DNA from: Bacteroidia bacterium
GTDB lineage: Bacteria > Bacteroidota > Bacteroidia > Chitinophagales > Saprospiraceae
Length of the DNA stretch: 52,662 bases
Assembly: GCA_030429045.1 (NCBI GenBank)
Contig: JAUIEA010000009.1
Location: forward strand, 1-52,662
Reading direction: 5' to 3'
Under the pieces are notes generated by a model. The model was not told the origin of the DNA. It made no database searches and saw nothing but the letters and a program-made list of their open reading frames with translations. Below are positions 7,019 to 17,539 of the stretch, piece after piece (positions within the stretch are counted from its first letter, which is position 1; each line of letters begins with the position of its first letter). The position numbers and the translations under genes are program-made.

Positions 7019-10000
7019 CTACCGCACCAACGTCACATCCCCTCTGATCACCCGTTCGCCATCCACCGGATCATCAATGGTCAGGATATAAACGTACACA
7101 TCCATCGGCGCCTCTCGTGCTTCCACCTGGCCATTCCATCCTGCATCCGGACCACGACCGTCATACACCAGCCCGCCCCAACGGTTGAAAACCCGCAGGC
7201 TGAGCACATTGACCTCACATTCCGTGTAAAACGTAAACAGGTCATTGACCCCGTCCCCATTCGGACTGAAGACATTGGGCATCTCTACAGGGCAGGCGAT
7301 ACATCGCTCCACCTGGATCTGCAGACTGTCCAATGCTTCCTGCTGGCATGAGTCTGCGACGGTCAGGATATATATGCCTTCATCCTGGAAGACACGCTCC
7401 AGATCGAGACTGCCATCTGACCAGTACCAGTCGACCACTCCATCACTGATGTCGGGGATCACCAGGATCTCTGCATCTTCACAAATCGTGCTGTCCAGTC
7501 CCACGTCAACACTCGGCAACGGCGTCAGATCAGCGTGAATCGATCGCACAGATTCCTGGCCACAGGCATTGGTTACGTTCAAGGTGTAGGTCCCCACACC
7601 GACAATGGATCGAGACAGGGACGGATAGCCATCATTCCAGGTATACTCGCTGCCTGGTGGCGTGATCAGTGGAGTGATCTTGAAAGAATCCTCGGGACAA
7701 AGGACCACTTCATCCACCAGCCAATCGATCACCGGTGCAGGACTGGCCAACAGGGACAGACAGACCAGGCTGTCGCAACCACTGACTGTACTCAGGGTCA
7801 CGCAATATTCACCGGACTGCGTGAGCGTATCCCCCTTGAAGATCACTTGTTCACCCAGGCAAATGGTATCCAGCAGATTCGTCTCCGGCCCCGATTCCAG
7901 GATCAGTTGAAGACAAGTCACTTCCCTGCAGCCACTGGCAAAGAATGTAGTATCACAATAGGTTCCAGCTTCAGAGACCATCTCACCAAAGATCTCCACC
8001 GAACTGCCGGCACAGATGGTCAGTGAATCACCCATCCAGATCTCCTCGGGCTCCGCGAACACCACAACGGACCGTTCATCCTCGCATCCCATCTCATTTT
8101 GTGCAGTTACAGTATAAGTCGATGTGCCGTTGACTGGTATCGACACCATCGAGCAGGCAGGGTCATTGCACAGCCAGGTATAATAGGGCTGCCATTGATA
8201 GGCTTGGGCCCCTTGAACATTGAAGACTGCCATGTCACCCAGACAGGCCCGGAACGTATCCGGAAGCCCGGCAATATCAAATCCGTCATAAAAGCTGATT
8301 GTGACATTGTCTGTCGACCGGCATTGCCCGTTATCGACTTCCAGGATATAGGTAAACGGTTCCTGTAGCAGAATCAGTGGATCCGTTTTCTGCACATCGC
8401 TGAGGCGATCATATCCATTCGTCCAGAAGTAACTCACGCCAGGATATTGGATGGCCTGCAATCTAGCTTCGGCACCATAACAATAACTGGTATCCAGCCC
8501 AGCAGCGGCAATCGGCAAGGCCAAAACAGAGACCGTTGCCGTATCCACGCCGACGCAGCCAAAATCATCCGTTATGGTAACGGTATAGGTACTGCTCACC
8601 CCTGGTGCGACCAGTAAACTCTGCTCCCCGCCACCGACCTGTGCCGGACCGGTCCAGGTCCACTGCTGGCCGGGTGAGGTTAGCAAGGTAGCGGTGTCCC
8701 CCAGACAGATGGCCAGACTATCCTGATAGAAGCTTGGACGGGGCAACATGGTCACCACAAACTCCAGCTCGATGGTACAACCATCGCCCCTGTACTCGCG
8801 CAACCAATAATGCTGTGTCTTCGCATTGGATCCAGGATCGCTCCACTGCAAAACCTGCTCAGCACAATCCATGCAATCCAGATCCTTGGTCAGCCACTGG
8901 TAGGTTACCCCGGGTTTCTCGGATCGGCCGAGGACAAGGCTGTCACCTGCACACAGAGGGGTTTGAATGAACTCCGGAAACAAGTTCGGCCCATCCAGGG
9001 TTGCGGTTGTGGTAGTACACGCACAATTGGCATTGGCATCGATCACCACCAAAAGGTGACACCAGTCTTCGGGTGCCAGATCGATCCCGGAAAGAGCCAA
9101 ATGAAGGCTATCCGAATTCGTGAACATGAACGGATATTCGCCGACCAAACTGTCGCCGGCATCAAACACCCCATTCTGGTTTTCGTCGAGGACCACCTGA
9201 ACGGAACCGATCCCGGATATTGTTCCGCCCGTCTGGAGGAGGTCACCGGTCAGGACCAGCTGACCATTCACCCAGCCGGGAGTCAGGTTGGTCAGTTCAT
9301 AGGCCGGTTTGTCGATCTGAAAAGGCAGATAGCGGCTCCCTGTGATAACAGCCACACTGCAATATTTCCCGGCTTCTACACAAAAGGCACTCGTTTCCGT
9401 GGTGGTGTAAATGGGCATGATCACCGTCTCGCACAACACCTCCTCACTGATCTGAAGACTGAGATTCAAGGTCGTGGTCGCCAAACCTTCCTGGAGGATC
9501 CAGATCAATTGGTTGTTCTGTTGAATCGGCTCGGATGGTGTGAGGTTGGTTTGGCATGATCCGGCCTGATAACTGAAACCTGGAGGCAACTCCAGGATCA
9601 GCTTGTCCTGGTTGCCCACAATTTCGGAGGTATTCAGGGTCAGATGGACGGAGATCAGGTCTTCGCAAAGGGAGCTATCCACCGGATTGACCGCAATGGA
9701 AACGGTATAGGGCGAACTGACGCCATTGATGGAATACGGACCCGAAACCTTGGTACTGGTGTTGGTGGGCTTGCCACAGATCTGCTGCCCGCTGAAGCGA
9801 GTGATGATGCGACTGCCGACGATAAAGTCGCAATCGCTTTCCGTGTCGAACCGGAGTTCCAATCCATTATCTGGTGTGCTGTTCACGCCTGGCAAACCAT
9901 CTGCCAATCCAGGAATAAGGTCGGTCAGCGTCCAGACCAAACGGCCGTCCACTAGCACTTGCGGGTCGGTAACTGCTTGGCTGTTGCCACTTCCTGCCGG

Positions 10001-13000
10001 CCAAATAATCGTGGCACTTCCCGATACATAGTGAAGTCCAGGTGGCAGATCGACAGTAGCGGTCAGAGCATACACTGCTCCGAGGTCTGCATTGATAAAG
10101 AGAATTTTAGTTTCCGGCATTGGCGCGCAGAGCGGCCCGCTGATGGTATCAGGATCGGGCTGCAATTCCAGGAGGCCTGGCGCCGAGATAACCGAAAGTG
10201 TATCAACATAAACTATGCATGGTTCCTGATCCAGACTGGTATAGGGTTCACAGTTCCAACCGTATTGGACAAAGAGTTGCTCCCGATCGCAGCTGGTATT
10301 GGTGGCCGTGATGGCGATTTGCAGAGAACCATCTGGTGGAATATCCGGGAGTTGCCAGATGCCGTTGATCTGGGAATAGGGCTGCCCGGTAGTCGAGTTA
10401 TACACATTCAGATTTGACAGATTCCCCGGTGGGCTATGAAGAGTCACCCAATTATTGCGAGCTGTATCCTGAGAAATACCCGGACGTTGATTTGATAAAG
10501 ACATAGTCCATTCCACTTCATCGCCCACAGATTGAATATTCTCCTCCTGAATATTTGAAACCAATACCGGGTACCTGGTCTTTATCTGAATGGGACCCTT
10601 AACGAGTGGACTTTTGTAAATAGATGCCAATGCCGGATGCGCATCAATCTCCAAGTGATACTCTAGCCAAATATCAGATTTGACACATTGGCGGTTTTTA
10701 AACCGAAATGCAAGGGGGAATTTATATTCTTCGGCTTGCAATTTCTGACCAAAAGAAGTGATATCTACATAAAAAGGAGGACCATCTTCAAATTCAATAT
10801 AATCAGAGATCAATTTGTACGCATTCAAATCCACTTCATTCGATTCAATCCGAGCATATATTCCTGATAACGCATGCCTTGAACGCACTTCATTGGGGAA
10901 ATAATTTTTTTCAATAGAAGAACACGCAAGTTTATAATAAGATGAGGGAAAAGCATATTCCTCTCCAGGGCAATAATTTGGAAAGGTCATCGACTGGCCT
11001 TCAAAAGATTGTGCCAAGCCATAGACTTCCAAATCGGCAGAAGCACAAAAACAGGTAGGTGTAATCTCTGGGAAAAGGTATTCTAACGGGACAGATTCTG
11101 AAGAAAAATACATATTCCCAACGTACTTGATATCCATCCTTGTACCACCGCAACCTTTGACAATATTTACATCCACCCGATTCCGAATTCGGATTCGAAT
11201 GGAATCTCCATGGCTATAGGTATAATCCGCTGGAATCAACGAATTGAACTGACGTATTACCGGCAGAGAAATATCCAGATAATACTGGCTGGAAAAAATA
11301 CCAAACCGAATGGGAAAGGTATCGACATGATACCAGATATCATGGCTGGAATCATAGATCTCTACTCTCCTGTCCAGCATCCGCATGAGGCCATCCGGCC
11401 CAAAGCTCAATGCGATAAACTTCGCTTTTTCGGAAGCAGTCCCTCCTTCGATTCCAACATTCCCAGGTAAAAGTTTATAATAAGCGTGTGTAAAAGTATG
11501 GTCCGGTTTATCCATAAAGATCACTCCATCTGCTTCAATCAGAAAGGAATCACTGGTCATCACCCTGTCGAGTCTGATCAGGGATGTATCTAAAACGCCT
11601 CCGGGATCGGGTTCACCATCATTGTCCAGATCAGCTAATCCAAGGGAAACCCGATGTATGAATAGGTCATGAATATAATAACCGGGCAACGTATCTATAC
11701 ACAACTCCGAATAACAGTCAATTGGCACCATTAACAGTTCTCTTGAACAAACCATTGGCTGTTGATGTGACAAGCAACCCCCATCCAAAATGAATCGGGC
11801 CCGAGCCCCAAATGACATAAATGCTATTGGCTCCTTGCAAGCAATATCACAACTGGTAATGAGGGTATCTTTACAGCCTACATCAACACACAAACTATCG
11901 CAATCGAGAATAAAAGGGATGATCAACTCGCCAGTCGAGGCAGGCAATGGCAGAGGATAAGTCAAAATAAAATGAAGACTTATCGGCTCCTCAACTACAG
12001 AAACTGAACTTGGAAGAATTCCTGATAACTTATAATCTGTAGTCGAGTAAAGAAGCCCACAAGGTGCTGTTAACTCCACCTGAACGGAGCCATCATTTGA
12101 TAACAAATATTCACTTGTCAACAGGGCCTTTACGAAAACTGTGTCCCCACTCTGCATGGGGACCACTCCGGGTACCATCATTTCCAGATGCATGCTTCCG
12201 ATTTCCTCCTGTATCGGCCCTGTCACTCCCTCGCCATTGACAAAGCGTACTTCCGCATGGGCACATTCTTTCTCATACCTGTATTTCCACTTCCAGTGAG
12301 ACTTTGGAGGATTACATCCTCCAAGTTGACAATAGCTCATCAACCAGGTCAGTTTTACACTAGATTTTCTGGCTAAAAAAGGGATCACTACTTTAAAGGT
12401 TCGCCGATCATTATTGCACGATGTATCGGGAGTAATCCCATAAGACACTTGAACATCCAGCGTATCATTTTGTGAGGTAACCACAAAAACAGAATCTGTT
12501 CGAACGCCGCGGCGTAACAGAATGGGATCAATCGATACTGTTACATTTTTTAAATCGGTTAACTCAGCAATATTTTCAATCAACATACTCTGCCACTGCC
12601 CTCCCTCATTATAGCATAGCGGTTCGTTTGGACTGTATTCAGAAATCCTCAAAGGATCCCCCACCTCCGTCTTCGCCTGAATATCCACCAGCGCCTGCAG
12701 CTCCACCACCTGGCAATCACTTCCACCACAGCCCCAGCTCAACCGGATATTGGATAATGCCTGTTGTGCCTCAAAGGCACAGGACACCACTTCGATCACT
12801 TCCGTGATCTTCATTTCTTCATTGAAGTCGAAATAGCCATCCTTGTTCCCGATCTGTTGAAAATGAGCACTGGAAAATTGGCGCCTCAGCTTTTGTGGAA
12901 CTGTCCCATTATTCGCCCCGTCGGATGAGGTGATCAATAACGCCTTGGCGTACGCATCCTCCAGGTCAAACGATGCCAGTCGACCCAGTCGGGTATTCCG

Positions 13001-13516
13001 AACGGTAATGGTCCGCGTAACGGTCTCGTTTTTTCCAGCTGCGATATACGGCTGATCGATGGCGGTCACCACCAACTGAGGTGTTTCTAGATTGAACGGA
13101 TCAGAAACGAAGGTCTGAGTACCTGCACTGGAGGACAGATCAGCATGGATCGAAAAGACTTGACCGCTATTCAAACAGGGTATAGCCGCACAGGTGACGA
13201 TCACATTTATATTCAGGGAGACCTGCATACCCGGCTCTATATTGGAAAGACCCAGGACAGGTTTATTCAGATCAGATAAATCGAGTTCGGCACCTCCCTG
13301 GAAAGTACCCTGGACATATTCAACACCACAAGGCAAATGCAACGTGACACTGGTATTTTCCAAATCATCACCCGAGGTGTTGGTTACTGTCATTGAGACC
13401 ATGCGATTGGCACACACCGTCCAGCCTTCCTCCAAAGACCCGAATTCCAACACCTGTGCTACTCCGTGTTCCATCACTGTTGCCAGCAACAAGCCTAAAA
13501 CAAGGAAGGCCTTCAT
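7019..13516 (-). CDS. Giant T9SS type B (CHU_C/gliding-associated) surface protein with DUF11-like repeats
   Basis: The protein has about 2165 aa. A signal peptide (MKAFLVLGLLLATVMEHGVAQ) starts at the ATG at 13516; upstream in-frame ATGs at 13540 and 13594 are alternatives. Most of the protein consists of DUF11/Ig-like beta-sandwich units with repeated phrases such as VTNTSGDDLENTSVTLHLPCG and TVDLPPGLHYVSGSATI. The C-terminal third has PKD/Ig-like units (CLGDTATLLTSPGQQWTWTG) and two GCDS-type modules. The last 90 residues (PNVFSPNGDGVNDLFTFY, RVFNRWGGLVYDG, RGDVTLVR) are the gliding motility-associated type B sorting domain. It is a predicted secreted or cell-surface adhesin. The central third of the gene (about 10480-12650) is visibly AT-richer than both ends. 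A small LuxR-type gene ends 68 bp upstream on the same strand. Confidence 0.92.
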   Translation of the reverse strand: MKAFLVLGLLLATVMEHGVAQVLEFGSLEEGWTVCANRMVSMTVTNTSGDDLENTSVTLHLPCGVEYVQGTFQGGAELDLSDLNKPVLGLSNIEPGMQVSLNINVIVTCAAIPCLNSGQVFSIHADLSSSAGTQTFVSDPFNLETPQLVVTAIDQPYIAAGKNETVTRTITVRNTRLGRLASFDLEDAYAKALLITSSDGANNGTVPQKLRRQFSSAHFQQIGNKDGYFDFNEEMKITEVIEVVSCAFEAQQALSNIRLSWGCGGSDCQVVELQALVDIQAKTEVGDPLRISEYSPNEPLCYNEGGQWQSMLIENIAELTDLKNVTVSIDPILLRRGVRTDSVFVVTSQNDTLDVQVSYGITPDTSCNNDRRTFKVVIPFLARKSSVKLTWLMSYCQLGGCNPPKSHWKWKYRYEKECAHAEVRFVNGEGVTGPIQEEIGSMHLEMMVPGVVPMQSGDTVFVKALLTSEYLLSNDGSVQVELTAPCGLLYSTTDYKLSGILPSSVSVVEEPISLHFILTYPLPLPASTGELIIPFILDCDSLCVDVGCKDTLITSCDIACKEPIAFMSFGARARFILDGGCLSHQQPMVCSRELLMVPIDCYSELCIDTLPGYYIHDLFIHRVSLGLADLDNDGEPDPGGVLDTSLIRLDRVMTSDSFLIEADGVIFMDKPDHTFTHAYYKLLPGNVGIEGGTASEKAKFIALSFGPDGLMRMLDRRVEIYDSSHDIWYHVDTFPIRFGIFSSQYYLDISLPVIRQFNSLIPADYTYSHGDSIRIRIRNRVDVNIVKGCGGTRMDIKYVGNMYFSSESVPLEYLFPEITPTCFCASADLEVYGLAQSFEGQSMTFPNYCPGEEYAFPSSYYKLACSSIEKNYFPNEVRSRHALSGIYARIESNEVDLNAYKLISDYIEFEDGPPFYVDITSFGQKLQAEEYKFPLAFRFKNRQCVKSDIWLEYHLEIDAHPALASIYKSPLVKGPIQIKTRYPVLVSNIQEENIQSVGDEVEWTMSLSNQRPGISQDTARNNWVTLHSPPGNLSNLNVYNSTTGQPYSQINGIWQLPDIPPDGSLQIAITATNTSCDREQLFVQYGWNCEPYTSLDQEPCIVYVDTLSVISAPGLLELQPDPDTISGPLCAPMPETKILFINADLGAVYALTATVDLPPGLHYVSGSATIIWPAGSGNSQAVTDPQVLVDGRLVWTLTDLIPGLADGLPGVNSTPDNGLELRFDTESDCDFIVGSRIITRFSGQQICGKPTNTSTKVSGPYSINGVSSPYTVSIAVNPVDSSLCEDLISVHLTLNTSEIVGNQDKLILELPPGFSYQAGSCQTNLTPSEPIQQNNQLIWILQEGLATTTLNLSLQISEEVLCETVIMPIYTTTETSAFCVEAGKYCSVAVITGSRYLPFQIDKPAYELTNLTPGWVNGQLVLTGDLLQTGGTISGIGSVQVVLDENQNGVFDAGDSLVGEYPFMFTNSDSLHLALSGIDLAPEDWCHLLVVIDANANCACTTTTATLDGPNLFPEFIQTPLCAGDSLVLGRSEKPGVTYQWLTKDLDCMDCAEQVLQWSDPGSNAKTQHYWLREYRGDGCTIELEFVVTMLPRPSFYQDSLAICLGDTATLLTSPGQQWTWTGPAQVGGGEQSLLVAPGVSSTYTVTITDDFGCVGVDTATVSVLALPIAAAGLDTSYCYGAEARLQAIQYPGVSYFWTNGYDRLSDVQKTDPLILLQEPFTYILEVDNGQCRSTDNVTISFYDGFDIAGLPDTFRACLGDMAVFNVQGAQAYQWQPYYTWLCNDPACSMVSIPVNGTSTYTVTAQNEMGCEDERSVVVFAEPEEIWMGDSLTICAGSSVEIFGEMVSEAGTYCDTTFFASGCREVTCLQLILESGPETNLLDTICLGEQVIFKGDTLTQSGEYCVTLSTVSGCDSLVCLSLLASPAPVIDWLVDEVVLCPEDSFKITPLITPPGSEYTWNDGYPSLSRSIVGVGTYTLNVTNACGQESVRSIHADLTPLPSVDVGLDSTICEDAEILVIPDISDGVVDWYWSDGSLDLERVFQDEGIYILTVADSCQQEALDSLQIQVERCIACPVEMPNVFSPNGDGVNDLFTFYTECEVNVLSLRVFNRWGGLVYDGRGPDAGWNGQVEAREAPMDVYVYILTIDDPVDGERVIRGDVTLVR

Positions 13517-13584
13517 ACGGGCGCATACCACGTCTTTCATCATCAATAAATTTAAAACTGAAGAGATCCCACTTTGATCCGGGG

Positions 13585-13917
13585 TCAGATCCACCCTTCC
13601 TGACAGGCCGTATAGACCAGGTGTGCCGTATTGCGGACGCCGGTTTTGGCGATTATATTTCGTCGATGAGAGCTGACGGTACAGGTGGAGATATACAGGG
13701 TCTGTGCGATCTCATCGCTGGTAAACCCCTTTCCCAACAAGGTGAGAATTTGTAATTCACGAAAGGATAAACCGCTGGTGTAACCAGGACCTGATGATAC
13801 CCAGGGCATCAATTGTATCGCTTCACGTTGTGGGGGGAATTGTTGCATGGCAGGATGTTTTGGTAAGCATGATGGTGCTACCCCTAAATTAACCACCCCC
13901 TCAGCTGCATTCTCCAT
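13585..13917 (-). CDS. Small LuxR-type helix-turn-helix regulator
   Basis: The 110-aa protein carries a complete LuxR/FixJ DNA-binding domain at about residues 48-108: GLSFRELQILTLLGKGFTSD, then EIAQTLYISTCTVSSHRRNI, then IIAKTGVRNTAHLVY. The recognition helix is TVSSHRRNI. No receiver, PAS or other sensing domain is visible in the N-terminal 45 residues, which are Pro/Gln-rich. It is cotranscribed or at least collinear with the giant surface-protein gene, which starts 68 bp downstream, so it may regulate that gene; this is inferred from position only. The unpaired form means its input signal, if any, is unknown. Confidence 0.8.
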   Translation of the reverse strand: MENAAEGVVNLGVAPSCLPKHPAMQQFPPQREAIQLMPWVSSGPGYTSGLSFRELQILTLLGKGFTSDEIAQTLYISTCTVSSHRRNIIAKTGVRNTAHLVYTACQEGWI

Positions 13918-14135
13918 TCAGCCAACCAACCCCCACCATTTCATCCATGAAATGGCTCATATCAGTCATGAATATTTATCACTCCAACCTTGAGGAGCCA
14001 TGCAGATACATGCCCGGCAAAGAGCGTCCTGATACCAGTGTTTCCAGTCTCAAGAATCCATCCTAGCCTGGCCAGGAATGTTCAATTTTCAATTCTGAAA
14101 TCTTGGGATGTGGACGTTCAAAGCCCGGGTTTGTT

Positions 14136-15665
14136 TTACCGCCCTGATACAATTGATTGCTCCTTTCCCGTATATACTCGACCATCTTCCATCCTCATGA
14201 GGAGGATCAGGAGACCGCCAGGTGACGGATGCTGTATCTGTCGACTCTGGAGGTGATGGGACTGAAAGATTTCCTGACCAACGGCATTGTAGATCCTAAG
14301 ATCTCGTACCTGCTGCCAAGGGAAACTTGCATCCAAGGTGATCGTCCCCGAGCTTGGGTTGGGGAAGAACTTCAGTGTACTGCTGTTTTCCACTTCCCAG
14401 ATCCCGGTAACAAACGCCAAGTGAGTCACGATCGTACTATCGCAGCCCCATTGGCCCGTTAGCTTGGTGGTATAGACTCCTCCTATATCTACGATTTTTC
14501 CATCAGGGAGCGTGTGCGTCTCACCACTGGTGAGGGTGTCATATACCATAGTGACAGGATCAGGGGACAAGTAGACCGTATCCCGTTTGCTATACCCTCG
14601 GCCGGTACGAGTAGCTCGTAGTTCAACTATACTGGGTGTGTTACAGGTATACGTGATGTGGTTGCCGGAGGAGTCACTCAACCCTGGCTCACCAGCTAGT
14701 ACCGTCCAGTGCAGACTATCTGCGTTGGATTCTACGTCCAAGCTACCGGTGCCACAGGTGTAGCCCCAGATGCTATCGATATAGGTTCGTGGATTGTCTA
14801 TCCAGTAGAGCGATTTGATGGTATCGAAGACACAGATATTGCACTCATCGACTGAACCCAAGGTATCTCCATCGATGATAGAGTTGGGACCTGAGTACAC
14901 AGCTGTATTCTGAAGAGATAAGGATGAACTGGCTTTCATAATTGTGGCTTTATTCTGAAGAACCTTTGCTCGAGCGTACAGTGGTGAAGCAGGGCTATTT
15001 GCTCCGATTTCGTGATCCATACCGAATATGTGTCCCAATTCATGTCCAATCACTACTATTCCAGATTCAATACCTTCCCACTTTCCAGAGCAGACTGCTT
15101 TAAATAGTGCAAAAGGGCCAGGGTTAATTGACATTTGACTACCTGCTCCTGCGGCACTACCTGGAGACCCAGGAGCCACAATGAAGAAAATCGCATCGTA
15201 GTCATACACATTCCGTTGATTCGTAATACTATCCAGCTTTCCATCACCTGTTAGCAATAAGTATGTATGAATTGTAGTTACAGGGACTCCTTCTACATAA
15301 TCAGCAGTAAAGTCACTAACCGTGAAGTTAAATCCAGGATTGTCTCCTTGCGCATTATCTATCCCATCAGGTACATCTTGTGCGCTCTCCAGGATGATGT
15401 CAGTGATCTCTTGGTTATCTAGTCCTGTCATGTCTTGGATACGGGTATCATAGACGAGGAGTACTTCAAAGGGGCGTGGACGAATCACTGTGTTGTTTCG
15501 TGATTCGCTGGCAGGGTTGGTTTCGGCTATGTTGTAGCCTTGAGCCAACATGATCGAGTCACATTGTTCCATCGTAATACGGCATTGGTGATGGTCATGT
15601 TGCCCTGTTGCGTAAGTACTCAAAAACATGCAGATCCCTAGGATAACTAGTTGAATGAACTTCAT
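14136..15665 (-). CDS. Secreted metzincin zinc protease with T9SS sorting domain (copy 1)
   Basis: The protein has about 509 aa. The signal peptide MKFIQLVILGICMFLSTYAT starts at the ATG at 15665. The zinc site HELGHIFGMDH (His208, Glu209, His212, His218) has the metzincin pattern HExxHxxGxxH. A downstream non-catalytic region (YSGPNSIIDGDTLGSVDECN onward) precedes a Cys-containing module, LPDGKIVDIGGVYTTKLTGQ, that ends in GCDSTIVTHL. The C-terminus (KFFPNPSSGTITLDA...) is a T9SS type A sorting domain, so the enzyme is probably surface-attached or secreted. Its N-terminal and middle parts are nearly identical in DNA to copy 3, while the catalytic core differs. Its sorting domain is unlike those of copies 2 and 3. 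Confidence 0.9.
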   Translation of the reverse strand: MKFIQLVILGICMFLSTYATGQHDHHQCRITMEQCDSIMLAQGYNIAETNPASESRNNTVIRPRPFEVLLVYDTRIQDMTGLDNQEITDIILESAQDVPDGIDNAQGDNPGFNFTVSDFTADYVEGVPVTTIHTYLLLTGDGKLDSITNQRNVYDYDAIFFIVAPGSPGSAAGAGSQMSINPGPFALFKAVCSGKWEGIESGIVVIGHELGHIFGMDHEIGANSPASPLYARAKVLQNKATIMKASSSLSLQNTAVYSGPNSIIDGDTLGSVDECNICVFDTIKSLYWIDNPRTYIDSIWGYTCGTGSLDVESNADSLHWTVLAGEPGLSDSSGNHITYTCNTPSIVELRATRTGRGYSKRDTVYLSPDPVTMVYDTLTSGETHTLPDGKIVDIGGVYTTKLTGQWGCDSTIVTHLAFVTGIWEVENSSTLKFFPNPSSGTITLDASFPWQQVRDLRIYNAVGQEIFQSHHLQSRQIQHPSPGGLLILLMRMEDGRVYTGKEQSIVSGR

Positions 15666-15808
15666 GTGATTCTTTGTTTTGGATGCGTTGAATGAATCCG
15701 AATTTTCTCGATGTATTTGACGTATAAAATGCAACTTGCCGTACTTGCTTTCTCTGCCGGGAGTGTTGAAACGGTGACTCCACTTCCTCTTGGAGTCAGA
15801 TACTCATA

Positions 15809-17494
15809 CTACAGCTTACTCACTCTTCCCCAGTAGAATCCATCGTCAGTGATCACCTGAATCAGGTAGACTCCTCCAATGAGGTCTGATAAGTTGATGG
15901 TGCTCTCTTTGTACCTGCTCATCATCAACTCTCCGGTAATGGAGTATACTCGTACCTCCTGAATATCATCGAAGTTGGATACAGTAACTTTACCTGTCGT
16001 CGGATTAGGATGGATACTTTTTTCAATAAGTGAAGGGTCATCAGCGGAGGTAGACAATTCCAGATGAGTGACAATGGTGCTATCACAGCCCCATTGGCTC
16101 GTCAGATAGGTCGTATAGTCTCCTCCGATATCTACTGTTTGTCCATCAGGGAGGGTATAGGTCTCGCTAATTGTGAGGGTGTCGTATACTTCGGAGAAAT
16201 AGCTTGGATGTACGGTCAATTCTACTAAAGCTTCTCGCCAACTTCCACAGGCACGTGTGATTGTTACTGTATAACTATAGACCCCTGGGTTCAATCCACC
16301 CACTACTGGATCTGAAATTTCTGTATTATCAAATCCTTGACCTTGCCACTGGTAAGTGACATCATCATAGGCAGAAGTTGCCAGGAGCTGGATACTTTCA
16401 TTGGCACAGAGATCGTAACTTCCTGTAGAGCTAAATGCTGAGATAGTAAAACGAGGAATAAACTCATTGTACTTGGTGCGCATATATCGATGTAAGAGTG
16501 CATTATTAGCTTCTCCATCTGTCCAAGTGGCATACCCTAAGTATTGGGTACTATCATTACTGAGAATCCATTTAGTATTAGTACCATCCTCATTGAGATC
16601 CATATAGGTTTCGGTGCCATCTGATTGTATGAATGGCCTAGAAATAGGATCTACACTATTCAAATGATTGGATCCCAAAGAATGACCCAATTCATGACTA
16701 AATGTTTTCCAAGGCTCGCCTGGATTCACATTATTGTTAATTCCAAGTATGCGTTCTGGTTTAACTACGAGTCTAGCTGATTTAACATGAGTCAGAGTGA
16801 AATTGTCCCATTTTTTTTGTGATGCAGCACCATGAGCACTACCACCACAACCAATTTTTGGTATAATTACAATTATTTGCATTCCTTCACATGTTTTAGT
16901 TGTTTGATAAGCATCTAAGAAGCCATCATTAGGATTAGCTAGTGCGTTTATATTATTCTGAACACTACAACTACCTGGAAATTCAATACCAGGCAAAGAT
17001 TCTACCCTATCGATAACAATGCTGCGATTGGGGTTAGCGATACCACTATGGAGATAACTCGAGTCTTGGTAATCTATCAACCGGGGGAGATAATAGTTTC
17101 TCCATTCGTCGTCAGTAATACCAGCTTGAATGGGGATGTCTTCATTGTACACCACCCAGAAAGTGACAGGTAACTCTGTATCGGTGAATGTATCAAGCTC
17201 AGTACTTAATATATCATTTTCGCTGAGCACCTGAGGTTGCATAAATAGATCCAAATCTCCGACTTGATATGTCACGGCTTCGTGTTCATCCAGGATAGTA
17301 ACTTCATCTACTCCTGCAGGGACCAGCCCTTTCCATAGGTTTGGACTATGAAGCTCATTAAAATCAGCTACTTCTGCCAGTACTTGACTGGTGTATGTAC
17401 CGTCAGTATATCCGTGTCCAATAATCTGCACTTGGGTATAACTGCTCGATATATTGAACCAAAGAAATGCGGAAAGTGATAATATTTTTTTCAT
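15809..17494 (-). CDS. Secreted metzincin-like zinc protease with T9SS sorting domain (copy 2)
   Basis: The 561-aa protein has the signal peptide MKKILSLSAFLWFNISSSYT. The zinc site HELGHSLGSNH (His267, Glu268, His271, His277) fits HExxHxxGxxH. Its N-terminal 280 residues are unlike copies 1 and 3. A PKD/Ig-like unit (NESIQLLATSAYDDVTYQWQ) is followed by the LPDG...GCDSTIVTHL module and a type A sorting domain (IHPNPTTGKVTVSNFDDIQE to WGRVSKL) that is about 95% identical in DNA to that of copy 3. The catalytic part is AT-rich; for example 16861-16920 has 16 G/C in 60 bases. It lies 45 bp downstream of copy 3. Confidence 0.9.
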   Translation of the reverse strand: MKKILSLSAFLWFNISSSYTQVQIIGHGYTDGTYTSQVLAEVADFNELHSPNLWKGLVPAGVDEVTILDEHEAVTYQVGDLDLFMQPQVLSENDILSTELDTFTDTELPVTFWVVYNEDIPIQAGITDDEWRNYYLPRLIDYQDSSYLHSGIANPNRSIVIDRVESLPGIEFPGSCSVQNNINALANPNDGFLDAYQTTKTCEGMQIIVIIPKIGCGGSAHGAASQKKWDNFTLTHVKSARLVVKPERILGINNNVNPGEPWKTFSHELGHSLGSNHLNSVDPISRPFIQSDGTETYMDLNEDGTNTKWILSNDSTQYLGYATWTDGEANNALLHRYMRTKYNEFIPRFTISAFSSTGSYDLCANESIQLLATSAYDDVTYQWQGQGFDNTEISDPVVGGLNPGVYSYTVTITRACGSWREALVELTVHPSYFSEVYDTLTISETYTLPDGQTVDIGGDYTTYLTSQWGCDSTIVTHLELSTSADDPSLIEKSIHPNPTTGKVTVSNFDDIQEVRVYSITGELMMSRYKESTINLSDLIGGVYLIQVITDDGFYWGRVSKL

Positions 17495-17539
17495 AATTTT
17501 TCAATATTACTTTAATTCTCTATTGCACCTGAGGTCCGA

